Assembly (NCBI GenBank): GCA_009746045.1
Contig: RPFO01000597.1
Span: 22,620-86,619, forward strand
DNA: 64,000 nucleotides
DNA from: Mesostigma viride
Taxonomy: Eukaryota; Streptophyta; Mesostigmatophyceae; Mesostigmatales; Mesostigmataceae
Reading direction: 5' to 3'
In this document: piece by piece, positions 33,312 to 44,920 of the stretch
Layout of the letters: every line of letters starts with the position of its first letter
Position numbering within the stretch: the first letter of the stretch is position 1
Translations under genes and position numbers: made by a program
The notes under the pieces: generated by a model
Databases searched by the model: none
The model's input: only the letters and a program-made list of their open reading frames with translations
Told to the model about the DNA's origin: nothing

Positions 33312-33337
33312 ACTCAGGTGGATTCCTCCGAGTCCAG
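33312..33337 (-). promoter_or_regulatory. Primer-binding-site candidate of the outer element
   Basis: Directly after the minus-strand LTR end ATGTAAAA comes C, then TGGACTCGGAGGAATCC. TGG at this place is the usual complement of a tRNA CCA end. The tRNA is not identified. Confidence 0.6.
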
Positions 33338-34031
33338 TTTTACATCCCGGCTGACTGCCGGCTGCGAAAGGTCTACACCTGATTCATAATAGACCATTAT
33401 GAACAGTGGTCGCTATATCAAACTACGCAATCCACACCATGACTAGTATGGACGATAACTAATCTAACATATTAAACCTGGCGCAGTTGACCCTGGCCGG
33501 TTCAAGCCCGAGGTGTTGCAACCTCGTGGGAAGCTGGGCGAAATGCCTCCCGAGGTACATGTAGCATTTACGACAGGAATTCAGGACCATGCATTTCCTA
33601 AACCCGCGGGCGTGACCCAGCCGGAAAGAGAAAGAGATTAACTCAATTCATTTCATTCATTCCGGGGGTGACAATGGTGAACGTTCCCACACACTATTAA
33701 CCTTGGCGGCTCACGGCGTTGCCAAGCAGTGCCAAGCAGCACTGCTTGGACGCATGGTCAACCGAGATCTCTAGGGCGCTACGGTTCACACGAATCGACC
33801 GTACGACCCAAAACGAATTATACTAGGTCCACGCACATTGACATGCTGCGCACCTACAGATAAACCAAAGTACCGAAAGTACTACAAAACCACTGAATAG
33901 CAAGTACAACGCCGTATGAACCGGCTGTACAAATAGTCCTAAATAGTCGAACACTAAGACTTCGCCTATTTCACATTGTTGCGCCGAACTGTCCACTAAA
34001 GGAACCTAATTAAATAGGCTTGGACGCAACA
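33338..34031 (-). repeat. 5' LTR of the outer element
   Basis: Pairs with 18907-19595. Bases 32791-33337, between this LTR and the minisatellite, hold no convincing coding sequence. A 61-residue minus-strand frame near 32821-33006 with ILIIGDLFYFG faintly recalls a LINE endonuclease but is too short to call. Confidence 0.9.
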
Positions 34032-34105
34032 CCAGCGTGCCTCCCATTGCCGCCGGCCACATCTGTGGCAAGGGGGGTCACGTGCTGCTCGAAAGCTTCC
34101 TGAGG
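34032..34105 (-). pseudogene. LINE ORF1 pseudogene, 5' part beyond the LTR element
   Basis: Plus strand CCAGCGTGCCTCCCATTGCC to the GGGGGGTCACGTGCTGCT block matches, inverted, 5650-5715 of the plus-strand ORF1. It continues the copy broken at 18906. It ends near 34105, the 5' truncation of this ORF1 insertion. Confidence 0.75.
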
Positions 34106-34454
34106 GGTGCATGTAGGCTGCACTAACTAAAGGTCAGTAGTCGGCAGTGTGTTGAGCCATACACAGTGCTCTTCTGGCCTGCGCTGGTAATTGTCTCCCA
34201 TTGATACACAGTGCTGCGAGGGCCGTGCAGGTGGCTAGCTAGTAGGCCATACAGCAATACATCAACATCACGCAACCCTATCTGAACCTAGTGTAGACAT
34301 CATGGATCGATCCTTCATGTCACGTGGGTGGAACCCATAGCTTGCTGCAAATGTACAGGTCCCCGCCCTGCCAGTGAACCTTGGGCTTCTCGGGGGATTG
34401 CTTGTAGCGGGGGATTGCTTGAAGCTGGGACACAGCTCACGACGCTGCTAGCTC

Positions 34455-34690
34455 CTGCTGCGCGGGAGTCAGGTCGTCGTCCAGCGACCATGGGGAGGAG
34501 TGCAGAGTCTTGCGCTGCCATTTGAAGGAAGCACACAGATACTCCATGGGGAGTCAAAGGTGAGCAGCACTGGCGGGCGAACGTTCTTGTCCCGCGAGCG
34601 GGGCAGACGGTACCCTCCGTCCCTCGCAGTGTGATGTCACCTTTGCCCCCCCGCCACACGGGGGTCAGCCCCATGCAGGTAAGGAGCGTG
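34455..34690 (-). pseudogene. Highly decayed LINE ORF1 C-terminal relic
   Basis: Minus-strand trace RLPRSRDKNVRPPVLLTFDS followed by a shared GTCAGGTCGTCGTCCAGCG segment (plus strand), parallel to PRARGKAGPAPVLLTFKYMA in the other copies. Many frame breaks. The flanks 34106-34454 and 34691-35208 show no gene; 34740-34850 repeats TACGGC-type words. Confidence 0.5.
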
Positions 34691-35208
34691 CCTGTCAGCT
34701 TACTCAGATATGGTCGGATATGCAGGATCAGCAGCGTCCGTGCTGTTACGTACGGCAACCCCCCGCCGTATTTTCGCGTATTAAACCGTTGGAATGGTCC
34801 CGCCGTATTTACGGCAAAAATACGGCTGGATTTTACGGCACGGCCTGGTCGATAGCAGACACTGCACTTTCCCCTAGGTATAAATCGGCGCAGCGCCGGC
34901 GCGACACAGGGCTTTAATTTGCCACGTGCAAGCAGCGCAGCTGCAGTGCTGCACTTGACCAACCTGCCAGCCGTGTAGCACTGCGGCTTGGCGTGCACAG
35001 CAATACTAGAAGCAACTAAGCTCACGAGATCGAGGGGCTAGCTGCGTTATGTCATTTCAGTTTACAGCCGCAGACTGACTGCACTTTCCCCGAGGCGAAT
35101 CGGCGCGGCGACGACATTGTCAAAGACTACGACCCCCCAGCTGTGGGTCCTAGGAAGTATAAAAAGCCTGGTATGCATAGTTTGTGTGCAAGATTAGCCT
35201 TTAGACTA

Positions 35209-35240
35209 TAGCTGTGGACAATTAATTAATTGTCCACAGC
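35209..35240. repeat. Perfect 32-base palindrome
   Basis: AGCTGTGGACAATTAA and its exact reverse complement meet at the centre, built around a (TTAA)n core next to the LINE-B tail. It may have arisen by tail-associated inversion or by duplication of the flank during insertion. Confidence 0.8.
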
Positions 35241-38200
35241 TTTGTAATTAATTAATTAGACTCGTGCTCCCGTTGGGGAGTCACGGAGCATTAACCCCGA
35301 TGGATCGATGGATGGGTGGGTGCAAACAGTTCTACCGGTCTAATCTATCTACATCAGCTACACACTACATCTATCTAACAGCATTCTAACTACAACAGCT
35401 ATCTAGACAGCCGCACGCTGCCCTAGTAGGGGAGCTGTCTGGCGTGCCTCCCACGGGATCGCACACGCGGGCGCTTCCCCACTGCATGGGGGGGGCTCGT
35501 TGTCCTCTATGACCTGGGCCCACTTGCATGGCCTTGTCCATCATCTTCTTCCAAATCACGGAGAGGCCTAGGCCCCCCATGTCCTCTACTAGCTGTTCTT
35601 TGAAGGTGCGGGCCTTGCGGCGTCTAACATCACTGGGCCCGGCCCACGTCAGGAGGTGCCGGCCAGGCTGGGCTGGTCGCAGTCCTGCGGGGGGGCCACG
35701 TGAGGTGTCTACCTGGTTGGTGCAAGCTAGGTGCCCTACTAGCTGCAGGCGTCGCTGCTTAATGGTGCTGGTGATATAGGGCATGCCCTGGTACAGGTCC
35801 TCATTGCGGACGTGAGCAGCATATCCTACTCTGAAAATGGAACGCAGCATGTTGGTGACCGCGCAGTCCAGCTTGCGGGCCAGGTCGGCGGTGAGGGTCC
35901 ACATCTCGGCCCGGCCCATACGTGAGTACAGGAAGGACGAGGACCTTGAACAGCTAGAGGTCCTGTTTCTCGATCTTGCCCAGGGGCTTGCGCCACAGGG
36001 CCCGGTACTGGCGTAAAGCGTGCCAGGCGAGGGAGATGCGATGGTCCACATCAACCTCGCAGCTGGGGAGCACGCTGCCCAGCAGCTTGACGCGGTCCCG
36101 ATACAGGACTCGAGAGCCGTCGAGGAGATAGAGGGGCGGCGGTGAGTTGGTGAGCCCAACCGCCAGGGCCTCTGTCTTCTTGCTGACCTCAAGCCCCACT
36201 GCACGGGCCTCGATAGCCAGGCAGTCAAGCCATGTCTGCACGTGCTCAGTGTCCTCGAAGAGGGTGGTGTCGTCTGCGTAGATGATGTCTGCCAGCCGAA
36301 TCTCCGTGTCCGCACCGCCATGCCAGAATTTGTTAGTAACCTGCACTCCTGGTTCCCTGCCCACGATGCGGGCAAATCGCTTGCGCGCCTGAATCATTAC
36401 GTATTCGACCACAATAATGAACAGGTAGGGCGACAGCACGCAGCCCTGCCACACACCCTTCTGTAAAGGGCATGGGGGCGTGGGCCCGTAAGAAGTGCGC
36501 ACCGAAGTGGTGGACCCTTCATACAGGTTGCGGATGACAGCAATAATGGGGCGGGGGATCCGGAACAACTCGAGGATGTCCCAAAGCGCAGGCCAGAAAA
36601 CCGAATCGAAGGCTTTGATGAAGTCCACCAGCACAAGGTGCAAAGGGGACTCACCAGGCTGAAGGCGTTGCAGTTCCTCCAGCAGTCGGCGAGTAGCGAA
36701 GAGCGCCTGTACTGTGTTGCGACCGGAACGGAAGCCGTGCTGAGTCTCTCTGAGGTACGTGACCGTCCAGGGCCGTGCGCAGGCGGTTCAGGATGAGCCG
36801 CATAAGAAGCTTGAGGGGGGCACTTTGAATGCACACCCCTCTGTAGTTGCCGGGGTCGGCAGGCGACCCCTTGTTCTTGTACAGCATCGTGCGAAAGCTG
36901 TGTTGCCAGGCCGCTGGAGGTGGTTGCGACGACAGCAGAAGGCGGTTGCAGATGTCCCGGAAGAGCAGCATAACACCTTTGTCCTCGAATTCGGCTGCAA
37001 GTTTTACAACTGCGGCAGGAATCTCGTCAGAGCCGGTGGCTGCGTCATAACGCAGGCGCTGGACCGCCTCCGTGACCTCGCGAGAGGTGAAAGGAGGCAT
37101 GTCGGACGGGTCGCCAAGTGGGCCGACCAGCGGGGGGACTAGGTAGTCCGCCGCTGACCTAGGCGGGGCCGGGGGCCCAGCGGGGCCGGCCAGGGCGGCC
37201 GGGCGGGCGGCGGCGGCTGGGAGCAGGGGTGGGGGCGGCGCAGCTGTCCCCACGACCTCGGCCGTGGCCGTGGCCCAGGTACGAAGCCGCTTGGCTGGGG
37301 CGCCGGGGACGTCGTGGCGGTGGGGCCGGCCGAGGCCGTCCGGGTGCCCGAGGCGTTTGTTCCAGAACCAGGCCCCCTTGCCGTCGTGCTTCTGCTGGCA
37401 GCTGCGCAGGTCCTTGACCATCTGCTGAGCATCTGCCTTCTCAGCCTGCTCGTAGGCGGCCCTCAGAGCTGCTTGCAGCCCAGGTTTGGCGATCGGATCT
37501 CTGTTGCGGCGGAGCATCTGCCTGGCGGCGACCACTGTCGGTGCGTGACGGTGGACAGCAAGGTGCCGGCGCGGACGCAAGGTGGGGAGGGTGCGGGCAG
37601 CCAGGCGATACTTGGCAGCGACACCACGGAGGATCACTGAGATATCACCCGGCGGCGGAATGGCGTGTAACTGCTGTCGGCTGCCCCGGGCGTCGAAGAC
37701 GGCCAGGAAATCATCCCTGTGCGACATAGCGGCCTGCTCTGCTGCTGACATCTTGTCGGCATCCTTCAGCACAATCCGGAGCACCTTCAGATCTGGCTGA
37801 GGAGCCAGCTGTCGCGACGGTTTCGCCCCAGGAAACCGCAATCTGATGCGAGCGAGCACGAGGCGATGATCAGATTCCACCGTGCTGACAGAATCTTGCA
37901 GGACGCGAGCATCGACAACTGAGGGGCGCTGAGCCCGACGTACGCAGACATAGTCAAGGCACACGTACCACCCGATCCGACGGCCCAAAAAAGGTGGCCA
38001 GCTGCTCAGCGGGGCGTGCGAAAGAAGCATTGCATGCAACCAGCGCAGATTCTGCCAGCAGATTCGCAAATAAAGGCGTGTTACCGTTGGCTGTCGTGTT
38101 GGTTGGGGAATACTGAGCGCCCCCAGTGCCAACTGGCAGCGTGGCGTTGGCGTCGCGCAGCATAACCAGGAAGTGCCGAGCTGGGATGTTGGCCTCCTCC

Positions 38201-38640
38201 TCCTTGAGGGCGTCGAAGAAGGCCTCACGTTCCGCCTGAGCTCGGCCCGCATGTGGTGCATATCCCACGATAACGGTTAGCGTGTGGTGTGAATGGCCCT
38301 CAGTGGCCGAAAAAGTGGCCACTAGCACACGCGGGGACCGCAGCACGATGGACTGGAGCTGCTCTGATGCTGCCGGCGAGCACAAGAGGCCCACACCACC
38401 TTGGCCCGGCGCGTCGCCGCCACCATAGTGGAACCGCCAGCCCGCACGCAGGTCGTCGACCAGCAGACCGTTGACCCCGTGCTGAGGGTCAACGGTGCGT
38501 CGGTGCTCCTGGACCCCGAGGACGGCGATCTTGTTGTCCGCGCACAAGGCGATCAGCTCGTCGACGCGTTGGCGTGCTGGGGTGCCGCCGCTCGTAGAAG
38601 GATCTGCAGGGAGGGTGCGTGTGGACATATATGTTAGACT
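35241..38640 (-). mobile_element. LINE-B, near full length, broken ORF2
   Basis: Tail and hairpin are at 35245-35295, then the 3' UTR, then ORF2 up to 38628. The family-defining 3' part is shared with 1-395, 4681-4915, 8633-8930 and 9168-9385. There is one of each expected ORF2 domain (endonuclease, reverse transcriptase, C-terminal basic motif), but in at least four frames. The 5' end runs into a long inverted repeat (38644-38918). No ORF1 is attached. Confidence 0.85.
35420..38628 (-). pseudogene. LINE-B ORF2: endonuclease and reverse transcriptase
   Basis: Segments in order on the minus strand. 38628-37960: endonuclease N-half, MSTRTLPADPSTSG with AVLGVQEHR (catalytic Glu), IVGYAPH and DANATLP. 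37960-36660: endonuclease end with ESDHRLVLARIRLRF (the SDH motif), then the RT approach TMLYKNKGSPADPGNYRGVC. 36643-35954: RT core with VDFIKAFDS (motif A), GVWQGCVLSP (motif B) and IIYADDTTL (motif C, intact YADD). 35945-35420: C-terminal region RNEDLYQGMPYITS, RRLQLVGHLA and MGGLGLSVIWKKM. This is an APE-type LINE. Frameshifts near 37960, 36650 and 35950 make it inactive. Confidence 0.85.
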
Positions 38641-38643
38641 ATG

Positions 38644-38918
38644 GCTGTTTTACTTCATTCCGCGGTGTGGATCGAGTGTCCCATGCCGGGGTATCTCTTG
38701 TTAGCGTTGGCTTTGTTTATGTTTTATCGGGTGCCTTCACTGTGATGTAAGTAATTATACTTTTTAATACATATGCATGCAAAAACTATAATTACTTACA
38801 TCAGAGTGAAGGCACCCAAACACAACCAAAGCGCCAACGCTGACAAGAGATACCACTACAAACTAACTACCATTGCCGGCATGGGACACTCCACACCGTG
38901 GAACGAAGTAAAAGAGCC
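38644..38918. repeat. Long inverted repeat at the LINE-B 5' end
   Basis: Arms of about 120-135 bases (38644-38762 and 38783-38918) are reverse complements with scattered changes and one 20-base indel. Shared blocks include GGTATCTCTTGT, AGCGTTGG, GGGTGCCTTCACT and GATGTAAGTAATTATA. The spacer is about 20 bases and contains ATGCATGC. It could be two LINE 5' ends joined head-to-head, or an independent foldback element. A large DNA cruciform or RNA hairpin is possible. Confidence 0.8.
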
Positions 38919-39475
38919 TAATAATCCGGTGCTGCGCCGCAACGTCAGCCCGCGTGCGGCGGAGCGCAAGATGTCAGCCATAGCCCGGGTAAGCGTTACT
39001 GAACTTTAGGCGTTGGCGCCAGCTAGTATACGACGTCCAGGTCCGCGTCGACCAAGGGGCCCGCTGGCCCTCCAGGTCCAGGCGGTCCTCCCGGAGCCGG
39101 CAACACTCCTAAAAGAAGCCGGCGGTCAGGGTCCCCATGGCTCCGAACTCCTCCAAGACAAAGGACACCACACGGTGGTGCCCGACGTCACAATAGGCCG
39201 TGAGCTTAGCCCGCTAATGCAGCCCGATGCATTCATCTGCTTCAAAACCTCAAGCGCCAACCCGGCAAGACGAAGCAAAGGGGCCGCCCTTTTGGCCTGG
39301 CTGGCTAGTGCCTAGTAGTACACCACGTGAACATCATCACTGCAGTCGGCCGCCCCTTGGTGGTGGAACACAGGGCCGAACGCATGTTCAACTTTAGCTT
39401 CTCCACCACACCATTGGCGTTACAACCAGCCGCTGCATCGCTGGTCGATAGCACCCGCATCGTGTCTACTGACGT
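38919..39475 (+). other. Unassigned region between two LINEs
   Basis: If the inverted repeat is a 5' UTR, this is the body of a plus-oriented element cut by LINE-A. It holds a Pro/Gly-rich stretch near 39030-39180 and a 59-codon open frame at about 39317-39490 (VNIITAVGRPLVVEHRAERM onward). No motif is recognised. Confidence 0.35.
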
Positions 39476-41830
39476 GACTAAAATTAAAGTTAAATTATAA
39501 CATGACTCCGTTAGGAGATCATGTAGCACATATTCCCGTGGATGGATGGAGGGGGGGGCAAAGCCGCGAAACCGAACTAATCTAACTCTAAGCTACTCTA
39601 ATCTAGAAAACCCTACTTATTCTACTCAGCAAAGCGCCCCTTCCGCTTGGGGGGAGGGGGCTTGCCCACAGGGGCGGGCGTATGAGCCTGGACAATGGTT
39701 TTCCACCTCCTCTTGTCCTGCATAGCAGTCCAAGCAAGAGAGAGGGAGTGAATGCATGCGATTTTCAAACTGCGCTGGGACCACTAGGTCAGCCAACTTC
39801 AACTGCTGTGGGTAGGTCATGACATGTTTGCCTACCTTCTTAGGAATGTCCTTAGGGCCAGGCCAGGTCAGGATATGCCGTCCTGGCTGGCCAAGCCGCT
39901 GTGGGCCGGCCAGACCGAGGGCGGTGTCTACCTGGCTGGTGCGAGCAAGATGTCCTCCGAATGCTATCCTACGCTGTCTAATCTCGTCCGAAATGCGAGG
40001 CATGCCCTGGTACAAAGATTCTAGATGCCTATGCGTGTCAAACCCTACATTCAGGGCCTGACGGAGCATCCTGGTTACCGTGCCGTTTAGCTTGGCCGCC
40101 AGCGTGTCCGTGAGCGTCCATGCCTCGGCGCCATACGTGAGCACCGTGAGGACCAGGACCTTGAGGAGCATGCGCTTGCGGTGCTCGCCGAGGACCTTCG
40201 AGTGCTAGTAGGTTTTCAGCGAACGATGCCGAGCCCAGGCCAGGCCGATGCGGGTGTCCACATCGGCGGCGGTGTCAGGAAGCATGCTTCCCAGCAGTTA
40301 AAGCGATCACAAAACGGGACCTGCGTCCCATCTAGCAGCCGTGGTAGCGGCGGGCGACTGGAAGCCCCAATCACCATAGCCTCAGTTTTGACACTAATCT
40401 CCAACCCCACCGCCCGCGCCTCCAAGCCCAGACAGTCCAGCCAGGTCTGAATGCACATGCTCGGGGCGCGCGATGAGGGTGGTGTCGTCCGCATAAATCA
40501 AGTCGGCCAGGCGGTAACCAGGTTTAACCCCGCCGTGCGCGCTGTCGTTAAGGATGTCCAATTAGCCAGGCTCGAACCCCTTAAGAGCAGTAAAGCGCGC
40601 ATGTGCCCGGCGCATGACGTGATCAACGACAACAATGAACAGATATGGGGACAGGACACAACCTTGCCACACCCCGTGGTGAAGGGGGAATGGTGGGGTG
40701 GTGCCTTCCGCAGTCCGCACTACTGCCTGTGAGCCCTCATACAGTCGGCGAATGGCAGCAATAAACGCAGGTGGCACTCGATCCAGAGCTAGGATGGCCC
40801 AAAGAGCCTCCCAGAGGACCGTGTCAAAGGCCTTGATATAGTCAACAAAAATAAAGACCACTGAGCGGCAAACTGTCAGGGGGAAGGCGACGCACCTCCT
40901 CCATCAACCGGCGCGCGACAAACACAGCCATGACAGTGTTACGACCACGACGGAAACCCATCTGAGACTCACCCAGGTGTGGGTCTGGGACAGCGCGGCG
41001 CGGAGCCTAGCTGTGCAGCATCATGCGCATGAAGACCTTCAGCGCGGCGCTCTGGAGGCAGACACCCCGGTAGTTACCGGGGTCAGCAGCAGAGCCCTTC
41101 TTGTACAGCATGACGCGGATGGCCGTCTGCCACTCAGCAGGCGGAGGCTCGTCAGAAAGCAGGACACGGTTGCAGAACGCCAGCAGAAGATCCCTAACCG
41201 CCGGATCAGGGGTCTTCAGCAGCTCAGCAGAAAGGTGGTCGGCACCGACCGCCGCATCGTACCGCAGGCGAGCAAGGGCGCCGTCCAGTTCCTTCAAAGT
41301 GAAGGGGGGGACGACGTCGTCAGTGGCAAGGCAGCCCTCCTGCAAGGCGGGGACTTGGTAGTCCGCGGCCGAGGAGGGTGGTGCAGGCGGCGGCGGGGGT
41401 CCGGCAACACCGAGACGGGCGGCCGTCTCGGGGTGAAGCGGCGGGGAAGGGGCGCGAGCCCCACCTGTCAAGGAAACATTGTGGGCCAACCAGCGGTCAA
41501 GGCTGACCGGCGCCGGGCCGTCCCCCGTGTGCTCCACCGGGGTGCGCTGCCGCCAGCCGCCGAGCCGGTCGAGGTGGTACCACATGTCCTTGCCCTGGTT
41601 GCGAGCTTGGCAGGCCTTGGCATCTGCGATGCACTGGGCCGCCTCTGCGTCCTGAGCATGGGCGTAGGCCTCCACGAGGGCGGCCAGGAGCACCGGTTTC
41701 AGCAATGGGTCCCGGTTACGCTTGAGGCGGTGCCGGGCGGCCAAGACCTTGGGGTCCTGGCGGTAGAGCGGGCCGGGGCGGCGGCGGGGCATGACCGGCA
41801 GGTGCCGGGCCGCCACGGCAGCGGGGCGCG
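39476..41830 (-). mobile_element. LINE-A, 5'-truncated, broken ORF2
   Basis: Tail (plus strand AAAATTAAAGTTAAATTATA), hairpin (CATG-AT-CTCC-TAAC-GGAG-T-CATG on the minus strand at about 39502-39524), 3' UTR, then ORF2 remnants to 41816. This is the longest LINE-A copy in the window and the source of the short LINE-A 3' ends at 1.2-4.3 kb by sequence type, not by proof of descent. Confidence 0.8.
39626..41816 (-). pseudogene. LINE-A ORF2: reverse transcriptase remnant
   Basis: Pieces in order on the minus strand. 41816-41007 (269 residues): pre-RT region and RT start, with RVMLYKKGSAADPGNYRGVC. 40861-40562: FIFVDYIKAFDTVLWEALWA (motif A) and HGVWQGCVLSPYLFIVVVDH (motif B). 40494-40216: a shifted segment equivalent to the region after motif C, with VGLEISVKTEA. 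40171-39626: KVLVLTVLTYGAEAWTL, RRIAFGGHLAR and QPGRHILTWPGPKDIPKKVG. The YADD motif falls in a damaged stretch near 40500. No endonuclease remains. Confidence 0.8.
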
Positions 41831-43345
41831 GGCAGCAAAGCCCGCAAAAATGGCGTGACTAGCCTACCTCTTAATTGAGGCCGAGCTCAGAAGCAAGCTC
41901 CTTACCCAACTGGACCTCATACTAATTGGAAGGTGAGCTAGAGCTGAGTGGCCGGCACCGCCTTCCCGGCCCACTCACGGGACAAGGCGACACCCCCAGG
42001 TGCCAGTCCTGCTCACCGGCACCTTCAGATCATCAAGGATAAGCACCCAGCTGTGCACGCCCCCAATGGGCTAGACTAGCCATAATATTAGAAGTAGTCA
42101 CACCCATGCCTGGGTGATGCAACCTGAATGCTCCTAGCCATTGTGCCATGCCAATCCAGGGTAGAACGTATTCATGCATGCTCATAGCCTAACCAGTAGC
42201 TACCGATGATATCCGCCAGCCTAGCTATGTGCCTCGCCTAGGTAGCACTGCCTGTTTGCTCACGTCAATATGCAATGCTCACACAGGTAATATTGCACCC
42301 AGGGGAATGCCGGATCGTTTTGACGGGTCCGATTGTGCACCCTGTGGCATGCCTGAGGCATGAGGGAAAGGCTGGGGGTCTCTGCCCCCCTACTTGCTGT
42401 GCACACTCAGGGATTAAAAGCACTCTGACCAGTGCTTCGTGACTCCCCAACGGTAGCACGTGTGTTATCCGACAGGCTACAGAAACCACTGAACAACGCT
42501 TCACGTGGAACCATCCACAGGGGATTTGAGAGTTGCAGGCTTGGCTCACCCTGACACAATCTGGGCGTCATGGACAGTCTTTCCGAAATCTTCAGCAGTT
42601 CGAAGCGGGCAACTATGGGTTGCGTCTTCAAACGCGCTTGCCTATGCACGTACGGCTGTGCTCACACCATTGTTCAAAACCATACTAGCTGCCACCCCAA
42701 GGTACGTGAGGCAAACTAGGTGTCGCAAGTGTCACTCCTGGCTCTAGAACGACCAGAGCGGATAGCCAGGATGCATGCCATGCCACACTTGACCTGCTTG
42801 AAGACGTACCCTGCGTGGGGGAGGAGGTGGAGGTGGGGAAGGTGGTGGACCAATAGGGACAGCAGGCACGATGTCGCTGTCTTCTGGTTCACAGACGACA
42901 CGGACAAATCGCCAAAAGCAGCTTAGAGTTACACTGAGGTGAGAGTGTTGGATGTCAACGGGTCGCACATCACGCTTGACGCTACCACAGGGCGTGCCTG
43001 GATGAATCGCACCCACATAGGGTGAGTTGTACGAATAGTGTCTGATGGAGAAAGGTGCACAGCATTATATGAGGGTAATAATACGGACAAGTCTCATCGA
43101 ATCCAAGAGAGGGAAACCTTTCAGGAAGTTCAAGGAGTTGCAGTCCAGATGTGAAAATACGCCAAACAGCATAACTATAGCGAGCTAACATGGGTGAGAT
43201 CACTGGGCAAAAGACAAGCTTTAGATCCTCTCGCTAGGCATGCACCCTGCTGACAGATCCAGATTTTAAACATTCAAAAGAGCAGATAGGCATGAGGCAT
43301 ACAAGTGGAATGAAGGTAAAACGACTTCAAACATATAAGAGACGA
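41831..43345. other. Intergenic region with one LINE tail remnant
   Basis: The only recognised feature is a LINE-B-type hairpin remnant at about 42426-42455 (TTCGTGACTCCCCAACGGTA then GCACGTG), without a (TTAA)n tail. No gene is supported. Confidence 0.5.
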
Positions 43346-43348
43346 ATT

Positions 43349-43804
43349 CCCCTCCCTCCCTCCCTCCCTCCCTCCCTCCCTCCCTCCCTCCCTCCCTCCC
43401 TCCCTCCCTCCCTCCCTCCCTCCCTCCCCTCCCTCCCTCCCTCCCTCCCTCCCTCCCTCCCTCCCTCCCTCCCTCCCTCCCTCCCTCCTCCCTCCCTCCC
43501 TCCCTCCCCCTCCCTCCCTCCCTCCCTCCTCCCTCCCTCCCTCCCTCCCTCCCTCCCTCCCTCCCTCCCTCCCTCCCTCCCTCCCTCCCTCCCTCCCTCC
43601 CTCCCTCCCTCCCTCCCTCCCTCCCTCCCTCCCTCCCTCCTCCCTCCCTCCCTCCCTCCCTCCCTCCCTCCCTCCCTCCCTCCCTCCTCCCTCCCTCCCT
43701 CCTCCCTCCCTCCCTCCTCCCCCTCCCTCCCTCCCTCCCTCCTCCCTCCCTCCCTCCCTCCCTCCCTCCCTCCCTCCCCCTCTCCCTCCCTCCCTCCCTC
43801 CCTG
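43349..43804 (+). repeat. (CCCT)n microsatellite, about 455 bases
   Basis: A CTCC tetranucleotide array with several one-base slips (CCTCC and CCCCCT steps). On the minus strand it is a long purine (GGGA)n tract that can form triplex or G-quadruplex structures. The SLPPSLPP open frame is an artefact. Bases 43805-44920 upstream of NOP14 contain a poly(A) run near 43940 and no other gene. Confidence 0.95.
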
Positions 43805-44462
43805 CCTGCCTTAGGGTTTAAGGCAGGCTCAAGTAACGCGTGGCTCTCATCGGATGCAAGCTGGAACACGAAATACCTGCTTCAGTGGGTGGGTGTGCAG
43901 CAGCATGAGGGGGGAAACTGACGACCCCGCAGAGGGAAAAAAAAAAAAAACAAAAAAACCCGGGTAAACTATCGACGAATATATTTGCGCCGCATTCGCA
44001 GTTTGCGATATGCAGTGATAATATATTCATGCATGTCGTCTCAAGAGGCGCGCAACGTCGCTACAGAATTAATGCTCGGCATTCCCTGGAGTACGTACTT
44101 ACCAGCTCACCTATTATATAAGGTAAGTGCAAAACAGTGGGCAGGCCACATTTTCCGGCGTCATCAGACATGATAACTATCTAGGAAGCTCAAGGATACC
44201 TAGACCGCGTGTTTCTCTTTTAATTTGCGAAATTAAATGGGCCGACTCATGGGCCTATGATAGATACATACGTTTGTGCGTATGTACTTTAAATTTTGTG
44301 TGGAGATGATACTTTATGCGGGCCTTTTGCATGCCTTGGCAACGTGCATTTTGCGCGTGCCTACCGACGTAGGATGTCTTACCAGCAATAATTTCGTTCG
44401 GCAAGGCTGGTCTGGGCAGGTCTGGGACGTAACTTGTACTGTATTTGATCACGTGCCATATG

Positions 44463-44464
44463 TA

Positions 44465-44503
<39 letters not shown>
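44463..44503 (+). repeat. (TTG)n microsatellite
   Basis: About 13 TTG/GTT units, roughly 420 bases upstream of the NOP14 start codon. Confidence 0.95.
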
Positions 44504-44920
44504 GTCCCACGCCGCACATCGGCAGCATAATTATGTATGTAGTCAATCCACGTGTTGACAGACTGTTGTTTGCACGACTGCCGTCTCCACCGTTCACAAT
44601 ATTTACTAGGTACCTTACTAGGTACCTTGTTGTCGTACTCCACCTGTACTGTAGTCCCCACACCTGTACTGTGGATCCGTCACTGGTGTAAATTTTCTGC
44701 ATCTGGCGGCCGCCGGCCGGGCGCGGCGTGCAGCTGCTGCGGCTGACAGCAGGACAGACTCTTCCGGCGTAGGTACAGGACTGCTGTAACCCTGGTGTAA
44801 CTCTGTTTGTCTGGCTGACCGCCATCCCCAAGTCGAAAATGGCAAGGTACGCTTTATAACAGCGCGAGTTGCGCGTAAAATTCTGTAAAATTCTAGTGAG
44901 GGCCATGAAACACTAGATTC

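Larger units (their letters stand above)
18907..34031 (-). mobile_element. Outer LTR retrotransposon, gene-poor, host of a nested Copia element
   Basis: Two LTRs of about 690 bases (18907-19595 and 33338-34031) flank the element, and a 5-base target duplication CCAGC lies at 18902-18906 and 34032-34036. On the minus strand the LTR starts TGTTGCGTCC and ends ATGTAAAA. A primer-binding-site candidate and a polypurine tract lie at the expected places. Without the inner element the internal region is about 5.5 kb with only a frameshifted gag-like remnant, so this is a non-autonomous, LARD-like element that must borrow enzymes. The LTRs differ by eye at only a few sites, so insertion is recent. 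Confidence 0.9.

Noticed and set aside
43292-43921. SLPPSLPP and EGGREGG open frames
   Set aside because: They are artefacts of the (CCCT)n microsatellite.
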